This document shows positions 45,270 through 54,285 of a stretch of 64,000 nt of DNA, in pieces. Under the pieces are notes generated by a model that worked only from the letters and a program-made list of their open reading frames with translations, searched no databases and was not told where the DNA came from. Origin of the DNA: Geobacter sp. (GTDB lineage: Bacteria; Desulfobacterota; Desulfuromonadia; Geobacterales; Pseudopelobacteraceae); the NCBI GenBank assembly GCA_009885845.1, contig VFJW01000103.1, forward strand, positions 1 to 64,000, written 5' to 3'. How positions within the stretch are numbered: the first letter of the stretch is position 1; every line of letters begins with the position of its first letter. A program made the translations under genes and the position numbers.

Positions 45270-45292
45270 TTTCATCTTTGATTTGGAATTGG
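45174..45292. repeat. 119-base inverted-repeat element at the end of the YihY-like gene
   Basis: Terminal arms CCAATTCCAAAT (45174-45185) and ATTTGGAATTGG (45281-45292) are exact reverse complements. A central perfect palindrome CGTACTGATCAGTACG lies at 45225-45240, flanked by further complementary GAGG/CCTC-rich blocks. The layout is MITE-like, without coding capacity of its own. The YihY-like stop codon at 45267-45269 is inside it. Confidence 0.85.
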
Positions 45293-45332
45293 TATATACG
45301 CAAGAATTTATGCCAGCACTAACGGAGATGCA

Positions 45333-48029
45333 ATGATAGACAAAAGTTTTCTGTCCGGCATGTCCGGAGAAGGGTTTGATTCCCTTTACCGCCAGTGGCA
45401 GTATTCCGCTGATTCAGTGCCGGAAGAATGGCGGCGCTTCTTATCAGGTTTTGAACTTGGGCTGGATAGTGCCTTCAGCACTAACGATTGCTTTGACGAG
45501 CATGCGGCACTAAAACTGTCAGGCGTTCAGTCTCTTATCTATCGCTACCGGTCCCTTGGTCATCTTCTGGCATGTACCGACCCTCTCTCCCCCTGCCGGT
45601 TGTCTCATCCACTGCTTGAACTTTCCAACTTCGGACTTGATGACGGTGATCTTGATACCATCTTTGCGTGTCGTCGTTTTTTGAAGCCGCGCGCTTCTCT
45701 CCGTGAAGTTCTGGATGCCATGCGGGAGACGTATTGTCGGGAAACCGGTGTTGAATTCATGCATATTCAGGATCCTGATGAACGGCAGTGGCTGATCGAC
45801 CGTATGGAGTCGTGCCGCAATCGCCCCGTTTTTTCGACTGCCGAAAAATTGCATATTCTGGAAAAACTTCATCAGGCTGCTCTGTTTGAGCAATTCATGC
45901 ATCGCAGATTCGTCGGACAGAAGCGTTTTTCGCTTGAAGGGGGAGAAATTCTTATTCCGGTTCTGGATCGGATTGTTCATGGTTGTGCGGAAGCGGGAAT
46001 AAGCGATGTCGTAATGGGGATGTCTCACCGTGGGAGATTAAATGTTCTGGCGCATATTCTGCGTAAACCGTATGAAACTCTTTTTGCAGAATTTAAAGAG
46101 AATATATCACTCGGTTTTTTGGGCGATGGTGATGTGAAATATCACAAGGGGCATTCATGTGATATTGACCTGAACGGTCATCGGGTACATGTGACTATAG
46201 CTGCGAATCCGAGCCATCTTGAAGCGGTAAATGCGGTAGTTGAGGGTAAATGTCGGGCAAGACAGGATCGATTTGGTGCCGAGGGTGCCGGCAAGGTACT
46301 TCCGGTACTGATCCACGGAGATGCAGCTTTTGCAGGACAGGGGAGCATAATGGAGGTTCTCAACATGTCGCAGCTTGATGGCTACGGCACCGGCGGAACA
46401 ATTCATGTAGTGCTTAATAATCAGATCGGTTTTACGACGCTTCCTAAAGACTCCCGTTCCACCTGTTATGCCACCGATGTTGCCAAAATGCTTTCCTGCC
46501 CGATTTTTCATATTCAGGGAGAAGCTCCCGAGTCTGCACTGCACGCCGTTGATCTTGCCATGGAATATCGCCGGACATTTTGTCGGGATGTTGTTATTGA
46601 ACTGATCTGTTATCGCCGTCACGGCCATAATGAAGGCGATGAACCGGCGTTCACCCAGCCGAAAATGTATCGGCAGATTGCTGCCCGTCCCCCGGTCAGC
46701 AGGATCTATGAGGCTCTTCTGGCAGAAGAAGCGATAGCAACGCCGGAAACGTTGGAACTGCTTGAACGGCACGTCAACGAAACATTGGAATCTTCTTTCA
46801 GCAAACCTCCGGTAATTGATCCTGCCGGTTTTTCTGACCGGTGGAGCGCCATCAGCTCTGAATACAGCGCTAAACCGGTCGAGACCGCTGTGTCAGTTGA
46901 AAAACTGGTAACACTTGCCCGGCGCTTGGCTGTTCTCCCTTCCGGTTTTATGCCGCATGCAAAAATCGGCACGTTGATTCAAAAACGTTTTGAGTCGGTA
47001 CTGAAAGGGGAGGGGATCGATTGGGGGAACGCCGAAACACTTGCCTATGCGACTCTGCTCGACCAGGGATATTCCGTCCGGATATCCGGACAGGATTCAA
47101 GGCGTGGAACCTTTAATCATCGACATTGCGTCCTTATAGACAGTACTACCGAGCAGAATTATATGCCTCTGGAAACAGTCGTTCGCGATGGTGCCCGTTT
47201 TCAGGCATGGAACAGCTCCCTTTCCGAGTTCGGCGTTCTTGGCTTTGAATATGGCTATTCATTGGAATTGCCTCTCTGTCTCACGTTGTGGGAAGCCCAG
47301 TTTGGTGATTTTGCCAATGGGGCACAGGTTGTTATTGATCAGTTTATTGCGAGTGGAGAAACAAAATGGGATCGTGCCAGCGGGTTGGTAATGCTGCTTC
47401 CTCATGGGTATGAAGGACAGGGAGCCGAACATTCCAGTGCCCGAATTGAACGCTATTTGCAACTGTGCGCGTCAGACAATATGGTTGTGGCCTGTCCATC
47501 GACACCCGCGCAGATGTTCCATCTGCTCCGGCGCCAGATGCTGCAGTCATTTCGAAAACCATTGATCGTATTCACTCCCAAGAGCCTGCTTCGTCATCCG
47601 GTCTGCAGTTCTACAACCGCCGAATTCTGTGATGGCTCTTTCCAGGCATGTCTTATCCCCTCAGGCGGTTTTTCTGCAGCTCGGCAGGTTCTTTTCTGTA
47701 GCGGGAAAATATATTTTGAACTGGAAGAAGAGCGTATTCGTCTGCATAAGGACGATACGGTCATCGTTCGGATTGAACAGCTCTATCCTCTGGATAGAGC
47801 TGCCTTACAGAGTGTCATTGATCAGTGCGGTTCAGAGTGCCGACTGTATTGGGTTCAGGAGGAGCCGGAAAATATGGGCGCCTGGCACTATATGGATCGG
47901 CATTTCAGGGAGATGTCCGCTCTCGTCGGCTATATCGGTCGTCCGGCAGATTCCTGTCCGGCTGTCGGGTCGCATCATATTCATGCCGAACAGCAGGCGG
48001 AAATTTTAAGCAGGGTATTTTTGGAATGA
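45333..48029 (+). CDS. sucA: 2-oxoglutarate dehydrogenase E1 component
   Basis: This 898-residue thiamine-diphosphate enzyme decarboxylates 2-oxoglutarate in the TCA cycle. The N-terminus FDSLYRQWQYSADSVPEEWR and MSHRGRLNVLAHIL are typical, and the cofactor motif runs from GDAAFAGQGSIMEVL to VVLNNQIGFTT. HGYEGQGAEHSSARIERYLQ is in the C-terminal transketolase-like part. The E2 gene sucB, normally next, is absent: the defence island begins within 500 bases of the stop. Confidence 0.95.
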   Translation: MIDKSFLSGMSGEGFDSLYRQWQYSADSVPEEWRRFLSGFELGLDSAFSTNDCFDEHAALKLSGVQSLIYRYRSLGHLLACTDPLSPCRLSHPLLELSNFGLDDGDLDTIFACRRFLKPRASLREVLDAMRETYCRETGVEFMHIQDPDERQWLIDRMESCRNRPVFSTAEKLHILEKLHQAALFEQFMHRRFVGQKRFSLEGGEILIPVLDRIVHGCAEAGISDVVMGMSHRGRLNVLAHILRKPYETLFAEFKENISLGFLGDGDVKYHKGHSCDIDLNGHRVHVTIAANPSHLEAVNAVVEGKCRARQDRFGAEGAGKVLPVLIHGDAAFAGQGSIMEVLNMSQLDGYGTGGTIHVVLNNQIGFTTLPKDSRSTCYATDVAKMLSCPIFHIQGEAPESALHAVDLAMEYRRTFCRDVVIELICYRRHGHNEGDEPAFTQPKMYRQIAARPPVSRIYEALLAEEAIATPETLELLERHVNETLESSFSKPPVIDPAGFSDRWSAISSEYSAKPVETAVSVEKLVTLARRLAVLPSGFMPHAKIGTLIQKRFESVLKGEGIDWGNAETLAYATLLDQGYSVRISGQDSRRGTFNHRHCVLIDSTTEQNYMPLETVVRDGARFQAWNSSLSEFGVLGFEYGYSLELPLCLTLWEAQFGDFANGAQVVIDQFIASGETKWDRASGLVMLLPHGYEGQGAEHSSARIERYLQLCASDNMVVACPSTPAQMFHLLRRQMLQSFRKPLIVFTPKSLLRHPVCSSTTAEFCDGSFQACLIPSGGFSAARQVLFCSGKIYFELEEERIRLHKDDTVIVRIEQLYPLDRAALQSVIDQCGSECRLYWVQEEPENMGAWHYMDRHFREMSALVGYIGRPADSCPAVGSHHIHAEQQAEILSRVFLE

Positions 48030-48516
48030 GATAGGGAAGCCTGGTTTTACTGACCTGATACCGGGTAAGAGAACAGACACATCGGAGACACGTATTAATG
48101 GAAGGTAGATTGTAAATAGTCGGCCTTTCCTTCTAGAAGATTATTTTGATGGGATTCGTTGACAGGCGGGAGGTGCCGGAGTAATGTGAAACACTTTTTA
48201 TGACCGGAGTAGAACCAATCTCCCGTTACGGCGATTTTATAATTCCCTCTCCATGAGGGAGAGGGCTAGGGTGAGGGGGGAAATGCATGATTTGTTGTAC
48301 TTTTTCTCCCCCTCATCCGCCCTTCGGCCACCTTCTCCCTCAGGGAGAAGGAACGAGCGGGAGATCAGTGCTAATCAGATTTTATGATATGAATTGGGGA
48401 TGATACGGATGGGAAAATCTGACAATAATAATAGCCGCTGAACCGGAAAGGATGCTGGTTGAGCGGTCGTTTTGTTTCATCGCAACAGAAATTAGACCTA
48501 GGGATTTAATCCAAGA
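48030..48516. other. 487-base gap at the left edge of the defence island
   Basis: No gene is visible. The gap contains the cruciform-like repeat at 48245-48351 and otherwise AT-balanced unique sequence. No integrase, tRNA or clear attachment site is seen here. Confidence 0.7.
48245..48351. repeat. paired-hairpin (cruciform-like) repeat at the island's left flank
   Basis: The left half holds CCCTCTCC-ATGAG-GGAGAGGG (48245-48265) followed by CTAGGGTGAGGGGG. The right half holds CTCCCCCTCATCC and CCTTCTCCCTCAGGGAGAAGG (48331-48351). The halves are mutually complementary and each also folds on itself. This is the CCCTCTCCC-type intergenic repeat seen widely in proteobacteria. Confidence 0.88.
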
Positions 48517-51315
48517 ATGAAATCCGAACATCACACCCGAAAAGAAATAATCGACAAGCAACTCCTGACAGCCGGGTGGAATGTCGCCGACCGCTCGCAG
48601 GTGATCGAGGAATTCGATATCTCGGTCGATTTACCTGAAGGGATACATGAGCCTCTAACACCCTATCAAGGCCACCAGTTCAGTGATTACGTTTTATTGG
48701 GCAAGGATGCCAAGCCGCTCGCTGTTGTAGAAGCAAAGAATACCGGCAAAGATGCCGCTGTAGGCCGCGAACAGGCCAAACAATACTGCTTCAACATTCA
48801 CAAGCAAATGGGTGGCGAGCTCCCTTTTTGCTTCTACACCAATGGGCTGGAAACTTACTTCTGGGATCTGGACAACTACCCACCCCGCAAAGTCGTGGGT
48901 TTTCCGACCCGCGATGATCTTGAGCGTTTTCAATATATCCGCCGTAACCGTAAACCTCTTACTCAAGAGCTGATTAATACGAATATCGCAGGCCGTGACT
49001 ACCAGATTCGCGCCATTCGTGCCGTGTTGGAAGCAATCGAACAAAAGAAACGCGACTTTCTGCTGGTAATGGCTACCGGCACCGGAAAAACCCGTACCTG
49101 CATTGCTATGGTAGATGCCCTTATGCGGGCAGCCCATGTGGAGAAAGTTCTTTTTCTTGTAGATCGTATCGCGCTCAGAGAACAGGCTTTGTCTGCCTTC
49201 AAAGAGTATCTTCCCAACGAACCACGCTGGCCCAATGTGGGTGAAAATCTCATCGCCAAGGACCGTCGCATTTATGTGGCCACCTATCCCACCATGCTCA
49301 ATGTTATTCGGGATGAGACACAACAGCTCTCGCCACACTTCTTTGACTTGATCGTCATTGATGAAAGTCATCGTTCCATCTACAACACCTACGGTGAAAT
49401 CCTCGACTATTTTAAGACCATCACCCTGGGACTCACGGCTACGCCAACCGACATCATTGACCACAACACTTTTCAGATCTTCCATTGCGAAGATGGTTTG
49501 CCGACCTTCGCCTATACCTACGAAGAAGCGGTCAACAACGTGCCTCCCTTCCTCAGCAGTTTTCAGGTAATGAAGATTCAGACCAAGTTCCAGATGGAGG
49601 GCATAAGCAAACGCACCATCTCACTGGAAGATCAGAAGAAGCTTTTGTTGGAAGGCAAGGAAATCGAAGAGATTAACTTCGAAGGGTCGCAACTTGAAAA
49701 GCAGGTCATCAACAAGGGGACCAACACCCTGATCGTCAGGGAGTACATGGAAGAATGCATCAAAGATCATAACGGTGTGCTCCCCGGCAAAACCATCTTT
49801 TTCTGTTCCACCAAGGCCCATGCCCGGCGCATGGAAGAGATCTTCGACAAGCTCTACCCCCAGTACAACGGGGAGCTGGCTAAGGTGATGGTATCAGACG
49901 ACCCACGAGTCTACGGCAAAGGCGGCCTGCTCGATCAGTTCACCAACAACGATATGCCACGAATCGCTCTCAGTGTGGATATGCTCGATACCGGCATAGA
50001 CATACGCGAAATCGTCAATCTCGTCTTTGCCAAGCCGGTCTACTCCTACACGAAGTTTTGGCAGATGATCGGCCGCGGCACCCGCCTTTTGGAAGCCGCC
50101 AAGGTCAAACCATGGTGCACCGAAAAAGATGTGTTTCTGATTCTGGATTGCTGGGACAACTTTGAATACTTCAAGCTCCAACCCAAGGGCAAAGAGCTGA
50201 AACCGCAACTCCCTTTGCCCGTGCGTCTGGTCGGACTACGCCTCGATAAGATCGAAAAGGCGCTAGACAGCGGTCACAGCGATATTGCCGAGCGCGAAAT
50301 CGTCAAGCTGCGCAAACAAATCGCTGAACTGCCGCAATGTTCCGTGGTGATTATAGAAGCAGCGACCTCTCTTCACCGTCTTGAGGAAGAAAACTTCTGG
50401 ATCACCCTCAGCCATCAGAAGCTGGAGTTTCTGCGCATCGAAATCAAGCCGCTGTTCCGTACCGTGTCCGAAGCAGACTTTAAAGCCATGCGATTCGAGC
50501 GCGATCTGCTGGAATTCTCACTTGCTCGCCTGAATGAAAACAAGGAACAGGCCGAAACCTTGAAAGATGGCATTGTCGAGCAGATCAGTGAACTACCGCT
50601 CAGCGTCAATTTTGTTAAAACTGAAGAGTCGCTGATCCGTGCAGCTCAAACCAACCACTACTGGTCCAAGGTGGATGAAGATGCTCTGGACGAACTGACT
50701 GCCAAACTTGGCCCCTTGATGAAGTTCCGTGAACAAAATACTACCGGCACCGGGCCAATGCACCTTAATCTGGTCGATACCCTGCACAATAAGGAAATGG
50801 TTGAATTCGGCCCGCAGCATGAAGCCGTCAGCATCAGTCGCTACCGGGAGATGGTCGAGGCGCTGATTACCGAGTTGACCGAGCACAATCCAATTCTGCA
50901 AAAGATCAAAAACGGGCAGGATGTCAACCCGATTGAGGCCAACGAGCTGGCAGACATGCTGCACTCTGAACATCCGCACATCACCGAGGACCTGCTTCGC
51001 CAAGCCTACAAAAACCGCAAAGCCCGCTTCATCCAGTTTATCCGCCATATTCTTGGCATCGAGATCCTGAAAAGCTTCCCGGAAACCGTGTCCGAAGCCT
51101 TCGAGCAGTTCATCCAGCAGCACACCAACCTCAGCAGCCGCCAACTGGAATTTCTGAACCTACTGAAGAATTTCCTTATTGAGCGAGAAAAGGTTGAAAA
51201 GAGAGACCTGATCAATGCACCTTTCACGGTAATACATCCGCAAGGCATTCGTGGCGTCTTCAGCCCTGACGAAATAGACGAAATCCTGCTTCTTACTGAA
51301 AGACTGGCAGCCTAA
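48517..51315 (+). CDS. hsdR: type I restriction endonuclease subunit R
   Basis: This 932-residue HsdR cleaves unmodified DNA after translocation. The N-terminal PD-(D/E)XK nuclease has D57 in FSDYVLLG and E72-A-K74 in VVEAKNT. The SF2 helicase core (about 165-560) has Walker A MATGTGKTRTC, DEAH-box IDESHRS (about 281) and GLTATPT. The C-terminal helical region binds the methylase. It is complete and in frame. It lies 37 bases upstream of hsdM. Size and motif order suggest an EcoEI-like (type IB) group; that subtype is inference. Confidence 0.94.
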   Translation: MKSEHHTRKEIIDKQLLTAGWNVADRSQVIEEFDISVDLPEGIHEPLTPYQGHQFSDYVLLGKDAKPLAVVEAKNTGKDAAVGREQAKQYCFNIHKQMGGELPFCFYTNGLETYFWDLDNYPPRKVVGFPTRDDLERFQYIRRNRKPLTQELINTNIAGRDYQIRAIRAVLEAIEQKKRDFLLVMATGTGKTRTCIAMVDALMRAAHVEKVLFLVDRIALREQALSAFKEYLPNEPRWPNVGENLIAKDRRIYVATYPTMLNVIRDETQQLSPHFFDLIVIDESHRSIYNTYGEILDYFKTITLGLTATPTDIIDHNTFQIFHCEDGLPTFAYTYEEAVNNVPPFLSSFQVMKIQTKFQMEGISKRTISLEDQKKLLLEGKEIEEINFEGSQLEKQVINKGTNTLIVREYMEECIKDHNGVLPGKTIFFCSTKAHARRMEEIFDKLYPQYNGELAKVMVSDDPRVYGKGGLLDQFTNNDMPRIALSVDMLDTGIDIREIVNLVFAKPVYSYTKFWQMIGRGTRLLEAAKVKPWCTEKDVFLILDCWDNFEYFKLQPKGKELKPQLPLPVRLVGLRLDKIEKALDSGHSDIAEREIVKLRKQIAELPQCSVVIIEAATSLHRLEEENFWITLSHQKLEFLRIEIKPLFRTVSEADFKAMRFERDLLEFSLARLNENKEQAETLKDGIVEQISELPLSVNFVKTEESLIRAAQTNHYWSKVDEDALDELTAKLGPLMKFREQNTTGTGPMHLNLVDTLHNKEMVEFGPQHEAVSISRYREMVEALITELTEHNPILQKIKNGQDVNPIEANELADMLHSEHPHITEDLLRQAYKNRKARFIQFIRHILGIEILKSFPETVSEAFEQFIQQHTNLSSRQLEFLNLLKNFLIEREKVEKRDLINAPFTVIHPQGIRGVFSPDEIDEILLLTERLAA

Positions 51316-51352
51316 ACACCATCACAAACACATAAACCAAGGAACCCAACCC

Positions 51353-53011
51353 ATGCTGCAAAATAACTCAGAACTAAAATCCAAAATCAACCAGCTTTGG
51401 GACAAATTCTGGAGCGGCGGCATTTCCAATCCGCTCACCGCCATCGAACAGATTACCTACCTGCTATTCATGAAGCGTTTAGACTCGCAGGATCAAGAAA
51501 AACAGGCTGGTGCTGAGTTTGCTGGAGACAGTTACACCTCTAAATTCAGCGGCACCTGGATTCCGCCGGAATACCGTGACAAAGAAGATTCTGACAACTA
51601 TGCCATTGAAAGGCGCACTTTGCGCTGGAGCGAATTCAAGCGGATGCAGGCCGAAGAGATGTTGCAGCATGTGCAAGGTAAAGTCTTTCCCTTCCTCAAG
51701 GACATGAATGGCTCAGAGTCCAACTTTACCCATCACATGAAGAACGCAGTGTTCATCATCCCCAAGCCAGCTCTGCTGGTGGAGGCGGTCAAGACCATCG
51801 ATGAAATCTTCGACATTATGGAAAAGGACTCACGGGAAAACGGTCAGGCCTTTCAGGATATCCAGGGAGATGTCTACGAGATGTTGCTGTCGGAGATCGC
51901 CTCAGCCGGTAAGAACGGTCAGTTCCGCACTCCGCGTCACATAATCAAGTTGATGGCCGAACTGGTGCAGCCGCAACTTGGTCACCGCATCGCTGACCCG
52001 GCCTGCGGCACCGGCGGTTTTTTGTTGGGGGCTTATCAATACATTGTCACCCAGTTGGCGATCAAAGCCGGAACCAAGGATCTACAGCCAGACGAAGATG
52101 GCTTTGTTCGTACTTCGGTAGCAGCGAGCCTGACAGGAAAAGCCCAGGACATCCTGCAAAATACTCTGCGCGGTTATGACATTGACAGCACCATGGTGCG
52201 ACTGGGGTTGATGAACTTGATGATGCACGGCATTAACGAACCGCAGATCGATTATAAGGACACCTTGAGCAAGAGTTTCACCGAAGAGGCTGAGTACAAC
52301 ATCATCATGGCCAACCCGCCCTTTACCGGCAGCATCGACAAAGGGGACATCAACGAAAACCTGTCTCTGGGCACCACCAAAACCGAGCTGCTCTTTGTGG
52401 AGAATATCTACCGCCTTCTGAGAACAGGGGGCACCGCTTGCGTGATTGTGCCGCAAGGAGTGTTATTTGGCTCCGGAAGCGCCTTCAAAAACCTGCGCCA
52501 GCTGCTGGTGGACCGCTGCGACCTGAAAGCCGTCATCACCATGCCGAGCGGCGTGTTCAAACCCTATGCTGGTGTCAGCACCGCTATTTTGCTTTTTACT
52601 AAGGTCTGGGGACCGAAAGACAAGGTCAGCAAGCCAGCAACCGAGCAGGTTTGGTTTTACGAGATGACTGCTGATGGATATTCGCTGGATGACAAGCGGA
52701 GCAAACTGGATGGCTATGGTGACCTATTGGATATTGTCGCCAGATTCCATGTTCGTAACCCGGAAACCGATACCGACCGTACCCAGAAATGCTTTGTGGT
52801 GCCCCGCGCCGAGATTGAAGTCGAAGGGTATGACCTGAGTTTGAGCCGTTACAAGGTGGATGTGTTTGAGGAAGTGGTGTATGAGAGCCCGGCGCTAATT
52901 CTGGGAAAGTTGCTCAAAGCCGAAGTTGGTGACGCCGGGGATGAGGCGTTGGCTGGCGTGCAGAGCGGGATTGTACGGGAGTTGCTGGAGTTGCGGGGGA
53001 TGATTGGATGA
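51353..53011 (+). CDS. hsdM: type I restriction-modification methyltransferase subunit M
   Basis: This 552-residue N6-adenine methyltransferase has an N-terminal helical domain (KSKINQLWDKFWSGGISNPL), SAM motif I in IADPACGTGGFLLGAY (about residue 215) and catalytic NPPF (about 321, IIMANPPFTGS). It protects self DNA and forms the core of the restriction complex with HsdS. The last codon overlaps the hsdS start by four bases (ATGA), so M and S are coupled. Confidence 0.95.
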   Translation: MLQNNSELKSKINQLWDKFWSGGISNPLTAIEQITYLLFMKRLDSQDQEKQAGAEFAGDSYTSKFSGTWIPPEYRDKEDSDNYAIERRTLRWSEFKRMQAEEMLQHVQGKVFPFLKDMNGSESNFTHHMKNAVFIIPKPALLVEAVKTIDEIFDIMEKDSRENGQAFQDIQGDVYEMLLSEIASAGKNGQFRTPRHIIKLMAELVQPQLGHRIADPACGTGGFLLGAYQYIVTQLAIKAGTKDLQPDEDGFVRTSVAASLTGKAQDILQNTLRGYDIDSTMVRLGLMNLMMHGINEPQIDYKDTLSKSFTEEAEYNIIMANPPFTGSIDKGDINENLSLGTTKTELLFVENIYRLLRTGGTACVIVPQGVLFGSGSAFKNLRQLLVDRCDLKAVITMPSGVFKPYAGVSTAILLFTKVWGPKDKVSKPATEQVWFYEMTADGYSLDDKRSKLDGYGDLLDIVARFHVRNPETDTDRTQKCFVVPRAEIEVEGYDLSLSRYKVDVFEEVVYESPALILGKLLKAEVGDAGDEALAGVQSGIVRELLELRGMIG

Positions 53012-54285
53012 GGCACGATAAACTCTCTGAGCTCTTGGATATCTCAATGGGGCGGACACCTTCAAGAAATGAATCAAAGTATTGGGGCGAAGGACATAAG
53101 TGGGTCTCCATTCGGGATCTAAACTCGAAAATCATAACGGAGACAAAAGAGCAGATCACGGACCTCGCCATCGAAGAGGCGCGATGCAAGGTGGTTCCCA
53201 GAGGCACCTTACTTTTTAGCTTCAAATTAACCATTGGCAAAATGGCTTTTGCCGGGTGCGATCTATTCACAAATGAAGCAATTGCTGCCTTTCCCATTAA
53301 AGACAAGAGAAAACTCAATTCAGAATATCTTTACTACGCATTGCTGTCCACTAAGTTTGCTGGCTCAAACCAGGCAGCAATGGGCAAAACGCTAAATTCT
53401 AAATCGCTGGCTGATATAGAAATCCCCCTTCCACCCCTCGACGACCAAATCCGAATTGCTCATCTGCTCGGCAAAGTGGAAGGGCTGATTGCCCAACGCA
53501 AAGAGAACCTGCAACAACTTGATGAACTGCTCAAAAGCGTTTTTCTGGAGATGTTTGGTAATCCCGCATTCAATCCTTATCATTGGGATGACGGAACTTT
53601 CAAAGATGCAATTGAATACATTGGTGATATCGGGTCAAACGGAAGTAATGCTGTTGTCGCAAAAAATCTTCAAATGTCAGACGAAGAAGATTACGCCTTA
53701 ATGGTAAGAACAGTAAATCTAAATGCCAATGATTTTACTGATAATATTAAATACGTTTCAAAAAAGACTTATGATTTCTTCAAAAAATCCAAGGTTTTTG
53801 GTGGTGAGCTAATTATGAACAAGATCGGTAGCGCCGGTCTTTTTTGGATTATGCCAAATTTAAACAGACCAGTATCTCTTGGTCTAAATCAGCTTTTAAT
53901 TAGGATAAAAAAAGAAATCCCCATAGCTTTTATATACCACTTTTATTCAACTCAATTCGGTAAAATTAAAATTGCAAATAGCATCAGAGGGGCTGCAACC
54001 AAATCTATCACAAAGACTGCTGTGAAAGAGCTGCCCTTACTGTTCCCTCCTAAAGACCTCCAAAACCAATTCGCTACAATCGTCGAAAAAGTCGAATCCC
54101 TCAAATCCCACTACCAGCAGAGCCTCACCGAACTGGAAAATCTCTATGGCGTGTTGAGTCAGAAGGCGTTCAAGGGGCAGTTGGACTTGGCGATGGTACC
54201 GTTTGAAGAAGAAGTCCACATAACACACAAAACTAAAATCATCGAAGCTTCGGCAGAGGCTGAGAAGTTTAGGTACGCAATATGA
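53008..54285 (+). CDS. hsdS: type I specificity subunit S
   Basis: This 425-residue HsdS has two target-recognition domains. The first, about 1-150, has WVSIRDLNSK and KSLADIEIPLPPLDDQ before the first conserved helix (about 150-180). The second, about 185-360, is AT-rich in DNA terms and ends in KSITKTAVKELPLLFPP before the second helix (QNQFATIVEKVESLKSHYQQ). It sets the bipartite DNA target. The second domain differs in base composition from the rest of the gene, a sign of domain exchange. Its stop overlaps the next start. Confidence 0.93.
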   Translation: MRHDKLSELLDISMGRTPSRNESKYWGEGHKWVSIRDLNSKIITETKEQITDLAIEEARCKVVPRGTLLFSFKLTIGKMAFAGCDLFTNEAIAAFPIKDKRKLNSEYLYYALLSTKFAGSNQAAMGKTLNSKSLADIEIPLPPLDDQIRIAHLLGKVEGLIAQRKENLQQLDELLKSVFLEMFGNPAFNPYHWDDGTFKDAIEYIGDIGSNGSNAVVAKNLQMSDEEDYALMVRTVNLNANDFTDNIKYVSKKTYDFFKKSKVFGGELIMNKIGSAGLFWIMPNLNRPVSLGLNQLLIRIKKEIPIAFIYHFYSTQFGKIKIANSIRGAATKSITKTAVKELPLLFPPKDLQNQFATIVEKVESLKSHYQQSLTELENLYGVLSQKAFKGQLDLAMVPFEEEVHITHKTKIIEASAEAEKFRYAI

